Positions 1 through 7,551 of a DNA stretch of 64,000 bases are shown here, one piece after another. The stretch comes from Micromonospora craniellae (GTDB taxonomy: Bacteria > Actinomycetota > Actinomycetes > Mycobacteriales > Micromonosporaceae). Within the stretch, counting starts at the first letter, position 1, and the number at the start of each line of letters is the position of its first letter. The position numbers and the translations under genes are program-made. The notes beneath the pieces were generated by a model, which was given only the letters and a program-made list of their open reading frames with translations, made no database searches and was not told where the DNA came from. The DNA lies in assembly GCF_014764405.1 (NCBI RefSeq), contig NZ_CP061725.1, forward strand, positions 5,332,001 to 5,396,000, written 5' to 3'.

Positions 1-1
1 G

Positions 2-343
2 GAGATCGCCGCACGGCTGCGCCGCACCCCCGACGGCCTGGTGGCCGCGGTGGTCCGCCAGCACGACAGCGGTGAGGTGCTGATGGTGGCCTGGATGGAC
101 GACGAGGCCCTGCACCGCACCCTGACCACCGGCCGGGCCACCTACTGGTCACGCAGCCGCCGCGAGTACTGGGTCAAGGGCGCCACCTCCGGCCACCACC
201 AGTACGTGCGGTCCGTGGCGCTGGACTGCGACGGTGACGCGGTGCTGGTCAGCGTCGACCAGGTCGGCGCGGCCTGCCACACCGGCCAGCGCACCTGCTT
301 CTCCACCGAACTCCCGGTCGCCACCGGCGAGGTGACCTCGTGA
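2..343 (+). CDS. hisI: Phosphoribosyl-AMP cyclohydrolase HisI, 5' end outside window
   Basis: HisI opens the purine ring of phosphoribosyl-AMP, the third step of histidine synthesis, in the cytoplasm. The frame is open from base 2, so the true start lies upstream; a GTG at 41 is internal. The visible 113 residues carry the family core: MVAWMDDEAL, the ATYWSRSR stretch, KGATSGHHQ, and the metal-binding parts DCDGDA and GAACHTGQRTCF with its conserved cysteines. The stop TGA overlaps the trpE GTG by four bases, so histidine and tryptophan genes are coupled here. Family and reading frame are clear; only the N-terminus is missing. Confidence 0.95.
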   Translation, partial: EIAARLRRTPDGLVAAVVRQHDSGEVLMVAWMDDEALHRTLTTGRATYWSRSRREYWVKGATSGHHQYVRSVALDCDGDAVLVSVDQVGAACHTGQRTCFSTELPVATGEVTS

Positions 344-1893
344 CCGACGGCACGGTCAGCCCGGACCTGGCCACCTTCACCGACCTGGCCGCCCACTGGC
401 GGGTGGTCCCGGTCACCCGACGGCTGCTCGCCGACGCGGAGACCCCGGTCGGGGTCTACCGCAAGCTCGCCGGTGGGCCCGGGACCTTCCTGTTGGAATC
501 CGCCGAGCAGGGCGTCGGCTCGTCGGGGCTGGCCTGGTCCCGATACTCCTTCGTCGGCGTACGCAGCAGCGCCACCCTGGTCGAGCGGGACGGCTCGGCG
601 GCCTGGCTCGGCGAGCCACCCGCCGGGCTGCCCACCAGCGGCGACCCGGTCGAGGTGCTGCGGGCGACGGTGGCGGCGCTGGCCGGTCCGCCCGGCGAGT
701 CGGACCCGACGATGCCACCGCTGACCGGCGGCATGGTCGGCTACCTCGGCTACGACCTGATCCGCCGCTTCGAACGGCTGCCCTCGCTCACCGAGTACGA
801 CCTGCGCGTACCAGAGCTGGGCATGATGCTCGCCACCGACCTGGTGGTGCTGGACCACTTCGACGGCTCGGCCATCCTGGTCGCCAACGCGGTCCTGCCC
901 CCGCTCGACGACCCGGGCCGGGAGGCCCAGGTGGCCGCCGCGTACCACCACGCGGTGGGTCGGCTGGACGCGATGACCACCGCGCTGTCCCGGCCGATCC
1001 CGCCGATGGTCTCCACGGTCCGCCGCCCGAGCGCCGGCGAGGTACGCAGCCGTACCCCCGAGGGCGGTTACCCCAAGGCGGTCGAGGCGGCCAAGGAGGC
1101 GATCCGGGCCGGTGAGTGCTTCCAGATCGTGCTCGCCCAGCGGTTCGAACGCGACACCGACGCCGACCCGCTGGACGTCTACCGGGTGCTGCGCACCACC
1201 AACCCGAGCCCGTACATGTACCTGCTGCGCTTCGACGACTTCGACATCGTCGGCTCGTCGCCGGAGGCGCACCTCAAGGTGACCGGCGAGATCGACGGCG
1301 AGCGGCGCGCGCTGCTGCACCCGATCGCGGGCACCCGACCGCGCGGGGCCACCCCGGAGACCGACGCCCGGCTCGCCGCCGAACTGCTCGCCGACCCGAA
1401 GGAACGCGCCGAGCACGTGATGCTCGTCGACCTGGGCCGCAACGACCTGGGCCGGGTCTGCCGACCGGGCACCGTCGAGGTGCCGGAGTTCGCCACCATC
1501 GAGCGGTACAGCCACGTCATGCACATCGTCTCCACCGTGGTCGGGACGCTGCGCGCCGACCGCACCGCCTTCGACGCGCTCGCCGCGACGTTCCCGGCGG
1601 GCACCCTCTCCGGCGCGCCCAAGGTGCGGGCCATGGAGATCATCGAGGAGCTGGAGCCGGTACGCCGGGGCCTGTACGGCGGCACCGTCGGCTACTTCGG
1701 CTTCGGCGGCGACCTCGACATGGCCATCGCGATCCGTACCGCGCTGATCCGGGCCGGGCGGGCGTACGTGCAGGCCGGTGCCGGGGTGGTGGCCGACTCC
1801 GACCCGGCCGCCGAGGACCAGGAGACCCGGAACAAGGCCGCGGCGGTGCTCGCCGCGATCGCCGCCGCCGAAACCCTGCGGCCGGCCCGGTGA
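340..1893 (+). CDS. trpE: Anthranilate synthase component I TrpE
   Basis: TrpE converts chorismate to anthranilate using ammonia from a TrpG partner, which is not in this window. The 517-residue length is normal. The N-terminal half has the LLESAEQG and WSRYSFVG region where feedback tryptophan binds. The catalytic half has PSPYMYLLRF, IVGSSPEAHL, PIAGTRPRG, DLGRNDLGRVC, HIVSTVVG, FPAGTLSGAPKVRAMEII and QAGAGVVADSDP, all standard for the chorismate-binding fold. The GTG start at 340 overlaps the hisI stop, and the stop overlaps the next start, so translation is probably coupled on both sides. No tryptophan leader peptide can be judged because the promoter is outside the window. Confidence 0.97.
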   Translation: MTDGTVSPDLATFTDLAAHWRVVPVTRRLLADAETPVGVYRKLAGGPGTFLLESAEQGVGSSGLAWSRYSFVGVRSSATLVERDGSAAWLGEPPAGLPTSGDPVEVLRATVAALAGPPGESDPTMPPLTGGMVGYLGYDLIRRFERLPSLTEYDLRVPELGMMLATDLVVLDHFDGSAILVANAVLPPLDDPGREAQVAAAYHHAVGRLDAMTTALSRPIPPMVSTVRRPSAGEVRSRTPEGGYPKAVEAAKEAIRAGECFQIVLAQRFERDTDADPLDVYRVLRTTNPSPYMYLLRFDDFDIVGSSPEAHLKVTGEIDGERRALLHPIAGTRPRGATPETDARLAAELLADPKERAEHVMLVDLGRNDLGRVCRPGTVEVPEFATIERYSHVMHIVSTVVGTLRADRTAFDALAATFPAGTLSGAPKVRAMEIIEELEPVRRGLYGGTVGYFGFGGDLDMAIAIRTALIRAGRAYVQAGAGVVADSDPAAEDQETRNKAAAVLAAIAAAETLRPAR

Positions 1894-2480
1894 GCGCGAG
1901 GAAGGCAGCGCAGCGGAGTCCCGCGTCGGGCCGGCGCGAGTTGGCGTACGCGGTGCTGCTCTGCCTGGTCGGCGCGGGGCTGGCGCTCTGGGCGGTGACC
2001 CGCGCCTGGGCGGTGGACACCAGCGTGGTCGGCGTGCCGACACCGCTGGTGGACGAGGGACGGACCGGTACGCAACTGCTGCCCTGGCTGCCGGCGCTCG
2101 CCCTGGTCGGGCTGGCCGGAGGCGGCGCGGTGCTGGCCACCCGTGGCCGACCCCGGCAGGTACTCGGCGGGCTGCTGGCGCTGATCGGCCTGATGCTGGC
2201 CGGCGGAGGCGGATACGGGCTGGTCGCCGATCTCGGCGACGAGGTCGCCCGGCAGTGGCCGGCGCTCACCCTGATCGGCGGGGTGCTGGCGGCGGCCGGC
2301 GGAGTGCTGACGGCGCTACGCGGGCGGGGCTGGCCGGCGATGGGTGCCCGTTACGAGCGCCGGTCCCGGCCGTCGACACCGGCGCAGAGCCCGATCCGGG
2401 GGGCCGGCACCGTCGACGCCTGGGACGCGCTCGACCGGGGCGAGGACCCGACCGTGCGCGAGGACCCGACGGAGCGTTGA
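1890..2480 (+). CDS. Trp-biosynthesis-associated membrane protein (TIGR02234-like)
   Basis: A 196-residue integral membrane protein with about four hydrophobic segments (residues near 18-38, 60-76, 81-98 and 114-134) and a hydrophilic C-terminal tail. Its position right after trpE, with a GTGA overlap, matches the small membrane protein found in actinobacterial trp operons (Rv1610 position). Its function is unknown; a role in tryptophan handling is inferred from context only. The first 17 codons look like a copy of the GTGAGCG-type repeat seen at 30174, fused in frame, so the native N-terminus may begin near the GRRELAYAVLL segment. The start follows the four-base overlap. Confidence 0.85.
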   Translation: MSARKAAQRSPASGRRELAYAVLLCLVGAGLALWAVTRAWAVDTSVVGVPTPLVDEGRTGTQLLPWLPALALVGLAGGGAVLATRGRPRQVLGGLLALIGLMLAGGGGYGLVADLGDEVARQWPALTLIGGVLAAAGGVLTALRGRGWPAMGARYERRSRPSTPAQSPIRGAGTVDAWDALDRGEDPTVREDPTER

Positions 2481-2493
2481 GCGGCCCGGAGGG

Positions 2494-2742
2494 TCAGCCG
2501 ACCGGCTGCCGGTCCCGGGCACTCGCGGCGAGTTCGGCGACCAGGCGGTCCAGCGCGGCCCGCTGGTCGGCCCGGGCCCGGTCGGCACAGATGGCCTCCC
2601 AGGCGTTGCCGCGCGCGGTGCGCATCCGGGTCGGCCCGACCACGGCGCGCTCCAGCGTGTGCACGACACCGACGGCGAGCGACGCGACGGTACGCGAGAT
2701 GGTGGTGAGTCCGATGGTCTGCTGCGGCGCGGAGGAATTCAT
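2494..2742 (-). CDS. Small conserved hypothetical protein
   Basis: An 82-residue protein on the minus strand, convergent with the preceding gene (13-base gap). It starts at the ATG ending at 2742, with GGGGTG just upstream. The N-terminal half holds a mildly hydrophobic helix (TVASLAVGVVHTLERAVVGP) and the C-terminal half is a charged helix rich in Arg, Ala and Asp. There is no signal peptide or clear membrane span, and I do not recognise a family. It sits between trpE and trpC where other actinomycetes carry different small genes. Codon use is typical of the host, which supports it being real. Confidence 0.6.
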   Translation of the reverse strand: MNSSAPQQTIGLTTISRTVASLAVGVVHTLERAVVGPTRMRTARGNAWEAICADRARADQRAALDRLVAELAASARDRQPVG

Positions 2743-3084
2743 GATCACCCCGGGGAGAGATCGTCGTGGCGATGGGGCAGGCGCGTCATCGAGTCTGCCC
2801 GAGTCCGATGGTGCTCGGTTCACGTTTCGCGGCGATGACCGCACGGTCAACACTGCGCCAGGAGGTCTGAGCAGGCAAAGGGCCGTTCGTCCTTGAGCTT
2901 GGTCACAGCATCGACCGACCTCGACGGAGGTGACCGGTAAGGTCGGGACTGCCGTCGACATGGGCGAGCGTCGATAAGGGGATGACTCGGCGTCACAACC
3001 CGTTCGCGCAGGTCGGTCATTATGCCGCAGCCCATTTCGTGAGGCACGCCATACCCCCACCGGTGGGTGCCAGGTGGGGGCACC
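2743..3084. other. Intergenic region before trpC
   Basis: About 340 bases without a convincing gene. It separates the divergent small gene from trpC and must hold both promoters. A six-base stem (GGTGCC 3066-3071 with GGCACC 3079-3084) sits directly upstream of the trpC -10 box. No run of Trp codons and no leader peptide was found, so attenuation of trpC is not supported. Confidence 0.5.
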
Positions 3085-3090
3085 TAGCAT
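3085..3090 (+). promoter_or_regulatory. Probable -10 box of trpC (leaderless-type spacing)
   Basis: TAGCAT fits the actinobacterial TANNNT -10 pattern and ends six bases before the ATG at 3097. Transcription would start at or next to that ATG. No good -35 is visible. Confidence 0.5.
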
Positions 3091-3096
3091 CGGCCC

Positions 3097-3987
3097 ATGA
3101 CACCCGGAGAGGGGAGTCCGTTGGTGACTGCTGAGCATCCGCACGCGGAAGGGAACGAGGCCGGTCCGGCGGCGTCCGTCAGCGTGCTCGACGAGATCCT
3201 GGCCGGCGTCCGCGAGGACGTGGCCCGGCGGCAGGAGCAGGTCCCGATGGAGCGGATCCGCGAACTCGCCGCCGCCGCCCCGCCACCACTCGACGCGTAC
3301 GCCGCGCTGCGCCGGCCCGGCGTCGCGGTCATCGCCGAGGTGAAGCGCTCCTCGCCGTCCAGGGGCAAGCTGGCCGACATCGCCGACCCGGCGGACCTGG
3401 CCGGTGACTACGCCGTCGGCGGGGCCCGTGCGATCAGCGTGCTCACCGAGGGGCGCTACTTCGGCGGCTCGCTGGAGGACCTCGCCGCGGTCCGGGCCGC
3501 GGTCAGCGTCCCGGTGCTGCGCAAGGACTTCGTGGTCTCCAGCTACCAGGTGCACGAGGCCCGCGCGCACGGTGCCGACCTGGTGCTGCTGATCGTCGCC
3601 GCGCTGGAGCAGAACGTCCTGGTCGGCCTGCTGGAGCGGATCGAGTCGCTGGGCATGACCGCGCTGGTCGAGGTGCACGACGAGGAGGAGGCCGACCGGG
3701 CCCTGGAGGCCGGTGCGCAGGTGATCGGGGTCAATGCCCGCGATCTGCGTACGCTGGAGGTCGACCGGTCGGTGTTCGAGCGGATCGCACCCGGTCTGCC
3801 GAGCAACGTCGTCAAGATCGCCGAGTCCGGCGTCCGTGGTCCGCACGACCTCATCCGGTACGCCTCGGCCGGGGCCGACGCGGTGCTGGTCGGTGAGGGC
3901 CTGGTGACCCAGAAGAGTCCGCGGGAGGCGGTGGCCGAGCTGGTCAACGCCGGCAACCACCCCGCGACGCCCCGCCCGGCGCGCTGA
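3097..3987 (+). CDS. trpC: Indole-3-glycerol phosphate synthase TrpC
   Basis: TrpC closes the indole ring, converting CdRP to indole-3-glycerol phosphate. The conserved core begins at VLDEILAGVRED; then come VIAEVKRSSPSRG with the catalytic Lys, ISVLTEGRYFGGS, VLRKDFVVSSYQ, GADLVLLIVAAL, GVNARDLRTLEVD and IAESGVRG, in TIM-barrel order. The start is ambiguous. The ATG at 3097 lies six bases after a -10 box and fits a leaderless message. The GTG at 3124 is preceded by GGAGAGGGGAG at 3106-3116 and is a good second candidate on the same transcript. Both lie before the conserved core. The length (about 296 residues) is slightly long for the family because of this N-terminal extension. A mini-ORF follows before trpB. 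Confidence 0.95.
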   Translation: MTPGEGSPLVTAEHPHAEGNEAGPAASVSVLDEILAGVREDVARRQEQVPMERIRELAAAAPPPLDAYAALRRPGVAVIAEVKRSSPSRGKLADIADPADLAGDYAVGGARAISVLTEGRYFGGSLEDLAAVRAAVSVPVLRKDFVVSSYQVHEARAHGADLVLLIVAALEQNVLVGLLERIESLGMTALVEVHDEEEADRALEAGAQVIGVNARDLRTLEVDRSVFERIAPGLPSNVVKIAESGVRGPHDLIRYASAGADAVLVGEGLVTQKSPREAVAELVNAGNHPATPRPAR

Positions 3988-4012
3988 CGCCGTCGAGGCG
4001 AGAGGATCTGGC

Positions 4013-4090
4013 ATGAGCGAGCTGGGCGACCGAACAATCAATGCGGTGGTGCCTCACGGGGGCACGCAGCGGAGCGGAGTGTCAGCGTGA
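4013..4090 (+). CDS. 25-codon mini-ORF bridging trpC to trpB
   Basis: A 25-residue reading frame from the ATG at 4013 to a TGA at 4088-4090 that overlaps the trpB GTG (4087) by four bases. It begins MSELGDRTIN, contains AVVPH and ends GGTQRSGVSA. This resembles the products of the two tandem mini-ORFs between trpB and trpA (MSERQRVNRR ... AVVAH ... GAERSGARV), so it looks like a diverged copy of the same repeat. It lies where Streptomyces carries the small trp gene trpX/trpM, but I see no similarity that would support homology. The likely role is to carry ribosomes into trpB; whether the peptide itself matters is unknown. Confidence 0.5.
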   Translation: MSELGDRTINAVVPHGGTQRSGVSA

Positions 4091-5325
4091 GCGAGCGGGT
4101 GTCGGGTTTTCCTGACGCGGTCGGACATTTCGGCCGGTTCGGCGGTCGGTTCGTGCCGGAGGCGCTCGTCGCCGCGCTGGACGAGCTGGACGCGGCGCAC
4201 CGCGCGGCGATGGCCGACGAGTCGTTCCGGGCGGAGTTCGCCGCCCTGCTGCGCGACTACGCCGGCACCCCGTCGCTGCTCTACGAGGCCCGCCGGTTCT
4301 CCGCCCGGGTCGGCGCCCGGGTGCTGCTCAAGCGGGAGGACCTCAACCACACCGGCGCGCACAAGGTGCGCAACGTGCTCGGTCAGGCGCTGCTGACCCG
4401 ACGGATGGGCAAGAAGCGGGTGATCGCCGAGACCGGAGCCGGTCAGCACGGTGTCGCCACCGCCACCGCCGCGGCCCTGTTCGACCTGGACTGCGTGGTC
4501 TACATGGGGCAGGTCGACACCGAGCGGCAGGCGCTCAACGTGGCCCGGATGCGGATGCTCGGCGCCGAGGTGGTGCCGGTGACGAACGGCTCGCGCACGC
4601 TCAAGGACGCGATGAACGAGGCGATGCGGGACTGGGTCGCCAACGTCGACGACACGCACTACCTGATCGGGACCGCCGCCGGCCCGCACCCGTTCCCGGC
4701 CCTGGTGCGCGACTTCGTTCGAGGCATCGGCGACGAGGCGCGGGCCCAGTGCCAGGAGCTCACCGGCGGGCTGCCGGACGCGGTCACCGCCTGCGTCGGT
4801 GGCGGTTCCAACGCGCTGGGCATCTTCCACGCCTTCGTCGAGGACCCGCAGGTGCGGCTCTACGGCTTCGAGGCCGGCGGCGACGGCGTGGACACCGGAC
4901 GCCACGCGGCCAGCATCACCGGCGGCTCCACCGGCGTGCTGCACGGCACGCGGACCTTCGTGTTGCAGGACGAGGACGGCCAGACCGTCGAGTCGCACTC
5001 GATCTCGGCCGGCCTGGACTACCCGGGTGTCGGGCCGGAGCACGCCTGGCTGCACGACACCGGCCGGGCCAGCTACCTGCCGGTCACCGACGACGAGGCG
5101 ATGGCGGCGTTGGAACTGCTCTGCCGTACCGAGGGGATAATCCCGGCGATCGAGAGCGCGCACGCGCTGGCCGGCACCCTGACCGTGGCGCCGAAGCTCG
5201 CCGCCGAGCTGGGCCGGGAGCCCACCATCGTGGTCAACCTCTCCGGTCGGGGCGACAAGGACGTGCACACCGCCGGCGAGTACTTCGGCATTCTGGGCGC
5301 GGAGCGAAGCGGAGCGCGGGTATGA
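4087..5325 (+). CDS. trpB: Tryptophan synthase beta chain TrpB
   Basis: TrpB condenses indole with serine, using pyridoxal phosphate, in a complex with TrpA. It has 412 residues. FGGRFVPEALVAAL opens the protein. The PLP lysine is K93 in HTGAHKVRN, followed by ETGAGQHGVATA, GGGSNALGIF for phosphate binding, and LSGRGDKDVHT near the end. The last ten residues (GAERSGARV and the preceding Gly) are encoded by the first unit of the 80-bp tandem repeat, so the native C-terminus has been replaced or extended by repeat sequence. The stop TGA (5323-5325) overlaps the ATG of the next mini-ORF. The GTG start overlaps the upstream mini-ORF. Confidence 0.97.
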   Translation: MSERVSGFPDAVGHFGRFGGRFVPEALVAALDELDAAHRAAMADESFRAEFAALLRDYAGTPSLLYEARRFSARVGARVLLKREDLNHTGAHKVRNVLGQALLTRRMGKKRVIAETGAGQHGVATATAAALFDLDCVVYMGQVDTERQALNVARMRMLGAEVVPVTNGSRTLKDAMNEAMRDWVANVDDTHYLIGTAAGPHPFPALVRDFVRGIGDEARAQCQELTGGLPDAVTACVGGGSNALGIFHAFVEDPQVRLYGFEAGGDGVDTGRHAASITGGSTGVLHGTRTFVLQDEDGQTVESHSISAGLDYPGVGPEHAWLHDTGRASYLPVTDDEAMAALELLCRTEGIIPAIESAHALAGTLTVAPKLAAELGREPTIVVNLSGRGDKDVHTAGEYFGILGAERSGARV

Positions 5326-5477
5326 GCGAGCGTCAGCGAGTGAATCGTCGGTCCAGTGCCGTGGTAGCTCATGACGGCGCGGAGCGAAGCGGAGCGCGGG
5401 TATGAGCGAGCGTCAGCGAGTGAATCGTCGGTCCAGTGCCGTGGTAGCTCATGACGGCGCGGAGCGAAGCGGAGCGA
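5296..5477 (+). repeat. 80-bp tandem repeat, about 2.3 copies, between trpB and trpA
   Basis: Two perfect 80-base units begin at 5296 and 5376, and a partial third begins at 5456 and diverges after 5477. Each unit contains GGAGCGAAGCGGAGCG and ATGAGCGAGCGTCAGCGAG. The unit length equals the mini-ORF length (84 bases) minus a four-base ATGA overlap, so each added unit adds one more coupled mini-ORF without changing the coupling at either end. Confidence 0.95.
5322..5405 (+). CDS. 27-codon repeat mini-ORF, copy 1 (trpB-trpA bridge)
   Basis: ATG at 5322 overlaps the trpB stop (ATGA) and the frame ends at TGA 5403-5405, which overlaps the ATG of copy 2. The product begins MSERQRVNRR and ends GAERSGARV, is very basic, and has no recognisable domain. 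It is wholly repeat-encoded. The exact overlaps at both ends suggest that it is translated as a bridge between trpB and trpA. Confidence 0.5.
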   Translation: MSERQRVNRRSSAVVAHDGAERSGARV

Positions 5478-5485
5478 CGGCATGA
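5402..5485 (+). CDS. 27-codon repeat mini-ORF, copy 2 (trpB-trpA bridge)
   Basis: ATG at 5402 overlaps the stop of copy 1, and TGA at 5483-5485 overlaps the trpA ATG (5482). The product is the same as copy 1 except for its end (RSGATA instead of RSGARV), because the third repeat unit is cut off by trpA. The chain trpB, copy 1, copy 2, trpA is therefore joined by three successive ATGA overlaps. Confidence 0.5.
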   Translation: MSERQRVNRRSSAVVAHDGAERSGATA

Positions 5486-6285
5486 GCCGGATCGGGGTGG
5501 CGTTCGACAAGGCCCGCGCCGACGGCCGGGCGCTGCTGGTCGGCTGCATGCCGGCCGGCTTTCCGACGGTCGAGGGCAGCATCGCCGCGATGAAGGCGAT
5601 GGTCTCGGCGGGCGTCGACGTGATCGAGGTGGAGATCCCGTACTCCGATCCGGTGATGGACGGCCCGGTGATCCAGCGGGCCAGCGACATCGCGCTGGCC
5701 GGGGGCGTACGTACCCGGGACACGCTGCGCATCGTGGAGGAGGTCGCGGCCACCGGTGCCCCGGTGGTGACGATGACCTACTGGAACCCGATCGAGCGGT
5801 ACGGCGTGGACGCGTTCGCCCGGGACTACGCCGCGGCCGGCGGCACCGGGCTGGTCACCCCCGACCTGATCCCCGACGAGGCCGAGGAGTGGCTGGCCGC
5901 GTCGGACGCGTACGGATTGGACCGGACCTTCCTGGTCGCTCCGTCGTCCACCGACGCCCGGTTGGCGATGACCGTCGAGCACTGCCGTGGTTTCGTCTAC
6001 GCCACCGCGATCATGGGCGTCACCGGTGCCAGGGCGCAGACCTCGCAGGCGGCGCCGGTGCTGGTGTCGCGGGTCCGGGAGGTCAGCGAGATCCCGGTCG
6101 GCGTCGGGCTGGGCGTGGGCACCGGGGAGCAGGCCGCCACCGTCGCCGGGTACGCCGATGCGGTGATCGTCGGCAGCGCCCTGATCCGCTGCCTGCTCGA
6201 CGCCCCCGACCAGGAGGCTGGGCTGTCCGCCCTGCGGACGCTCAGCGCGGAACTGGCCGAGGGCGTACGTCACCCGGCCCGTTGA
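5482..6285 (+). CDS. trpA: Tryptophan synthase alpha chain TrpA
   Basis: TrpA cleaves indole-3-glycerol phosphate and passes indole to TrpB. It has 267 residues, the usual length. The catalytic acids align by number with the E. coli enzyme: E49 (DVIEVEIPYSDP) and D60 (VMDGPVIQRAS). Later come TYWNPIERYG, GLVTPDLIPDEAEEW, FVYATAIMGVTGAR and PVGVGLGVGTGEQA, which form the phosphate-binding loops. The ATG at 5482 overlaps the stop of a repeat-encoded mini-ORF, and no independent ribosome site other than the repeat's GGAGCGAAGCGGAG is seen. This makes expression dependent on read-through of the coupled chain, at least in part. Confidence 0.97.
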   Translation: MSRIGVAFDKARADGRALLVGCMPAGFPTVEGSIAAMKAMVSAGVDVIEVEIPYSDPVMDGPVIQRASDIALAGGVRTRDTLRIVEEVAATGAPVVTMTYWNPIERYGVDAFARDYAAAGGTGLVTPDLIPDEAEEWLAASDAYGLDRTFLVAPSSTDARLAMTVEHCRGFVYATAIMGVTGARAQTSQAAPVLVSRVREVSEIPVGVGLGVGTGEQAATVAGYADAVIVGSALIRCLLDAPDQEAGLSALRTLSAELAEGVRHPAR

Positions 6286-6339
6286 CCCGACCGGCACGCC
6301 ACCTGAGCCTGGCGCGCACGATGCTTCAAGGGACAAAAA

Positions 6340-6354
6340 CCCCACCGGGTGGGG
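6340..6354 (+). terminator. Short G/C hairpin after trpA
   Basis: CCCCAC (6340-6345) pairs with GTGGGG (6349-6354) around a CGG loop, 55 bases after the trpA stop and before the lgt promoter. There is no T run, so it is only a candidate intrinsic terminator. Confidence 0.4.
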
Positions 6355-6408
6355 AGAACCCGGGACGGTGGGGGCGGACCGGGGTGACGGCACGGGGGTC
6401 CGCAGCGG

Positions 6409-6414
6409 TAGCGT
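6409..6414 (+). promoter_or_regulatory. Probable -10 box of lgt
   Basis: TAGCGT fits TANNNT and ends eight bases before the GTG at 6423, placing the transcript start at or very near the start codon. Confidence 0.4.
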
Positions 6415-6422
6415 GTGCATCC

Positions 6423-7547
6423 GTGAGTCTCGCCTCGCCGACGTCCCTGGCCGCCCTGCCCAGCCCGAGCACCGCCGTATGGCATCTCGGCCCGATCCCC
6501 CTGCGGGCGTACGCGCTGTTCATCATCGCCGGCATCGTGGTGGCCTGCTGGGTCACCGACCGGCGGCTGCGTCAGCGGGGCGTCGCCCCCGGCGCGGTGC
6601 TCGACATCGCCCTCTGGGCGGTCCCGGCCGGCATCATCGGCGCCCGGATCTACCACGTGATCACCTCACCGGCGGCGTACTTCGGCACCGGTGGTGACCC
6701 GATCAAGGTCTTCTTCATCCACGAGGGCGGTCTGGGCATCTGGGGTGCGGTCGCCGGTGGCGCGGTCGGCGCCTGGATCGCCGCCCGGCAGCTCGGCATC
6801 CCGTTCGCGGTGGTCGCCGACGCGCTGGCGCCGGGCCTGCCACTGGCTCAGGCCATCGGCCGGCTCGGCAACTGGTTCAACAACGAGCTGTACGGCGGCC
6901 GGACGGATCTGCCCTGGGGGCTGGAGATCCACCGGATGGACGGCGGTCAGGCGCTGCGCGACGAGGCGGGCCGGCCGATCCTGGAGGAGGGGCTCTACCA
7001 CCCGACCTTCGCCTACGAGGCGCTCTGGAACGTCGGCGTCGCCGCGCTGGTGTTCTTCCTCGACCGTAAGCTGCGTCTCGGCCGGGGCCGGGCGTTCGCC
7101 CTCTACGTGATGGGCTACACCGCCGGCCGGTTCTGGATCGAGATGATGCGTACCGACGACGCCACCACCATCCTCGGCGTACGCCTCAACGTCTGGACGG
7201 CGGCTGTGGTCTTCGTCGGCGCGTTGATCTACTTCCTGCGGGTGCGCGGGCCCCGGGAGTACCTGATCCCGGTCGGGCTGCCGGCCGCCACCGCGACACC
7301 GGCCGATTCGGACGTCTCCCAGGTCGACCTGTCGGCGACGCGCGGCGGCCGGGTCGAGCCGGAGGTGCCGGAGGGTTACCGGGTGGTCAGCGAGGAGCAG
7401 TTCGCGCACTGGCGGCAGACCGGCGAGGCCCCCGACGAGGTGACGAACCCCGCCGAGCCCGACACCGGCGCCTCGACCGACGACGACGGGGACACCCCGA
7501 CCGCCGCCGAGGGCGCGGCGGCACGTCCCGCCGATCGCGACAGCTGA
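6423..7547 (+). CDS. lgt: Prolipoprotein diacylglyceryl transferase Lgt
   Basis: Lgt moves a diacylglyceryl group from phosphatidylglycerol to the lipobox cysteine of prelipoproteins at the outer face of the cytoplasmic membrane. The 374-residue product has about seven membrane segments. Family landmarks are IPLRAYALFIIAG, the IHEGGLGIWGAVAGG loop, the signature GRLGNWFNNELYGG and GRFWIEMMRTDD. A hydrophilic acidic tail of about 90 residues, as in other actinobacterial Lgt proteins, follows the last membrane span. I chose GTG 6423 because it lies eight bases after a -10 box; an in-frame GTG at 6384 is possible. Substrates in this window include the lipoproteins at 47053 and 48658. Confidence 0.95.
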   Translation: MSLASPTSLAALPSPSTAVWHLGPIPLRAYALFIIAGIVVACWVTDRRLRQRGVAPGAVLDIALWAVPAGIIGARIYHVITSPAAYFGTGGDPIKVFFIHEGGLGIWGAVAGGAVGAWIAARQLGIPFAVVADALAPGLPLAQAIGRLGNWFNNELYGGRTDLPWGLEIHRMDGGQALRDEAGRPILEEGLYHPTFAYEALWNVGVAALVFFLDRKLRLGRGRAFALYVMGYTAGRFWIEMMRTDDATTILGVRLNVWTAAVVFVGALIYFLRVRGPREYLIPVGLPAATATPADSDVSQVDLSATRGGRVEPEVPEGYRVVSEEQFAHWRQTGEAPDEVTNPAEPDTGASTDDDGDTPTAAEGAAARPADRDS

Positions 7548-7551
7548 GGCC

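Noticed and set aside
2743..3096. Tryptophan attenuator or leader peptide for trpC
   Set aside because: No start codon followed by tandem Trp codons, and no antiterminator/terminator pair that fits; only a short stem next to the -10 box.
4013..4090. Orthologue of Streptomyces TrpM/TrpX
   Set aside because: Same operon position, but the peptide is much shorter and resembles the local repeat mini-ORFs; no shared motif was recognised.
5296..5477. CRISPR array
   Set aside because: The repeat units are directly adjacent with no spacers, and the unit is a coding module. No cas genes are in the window.
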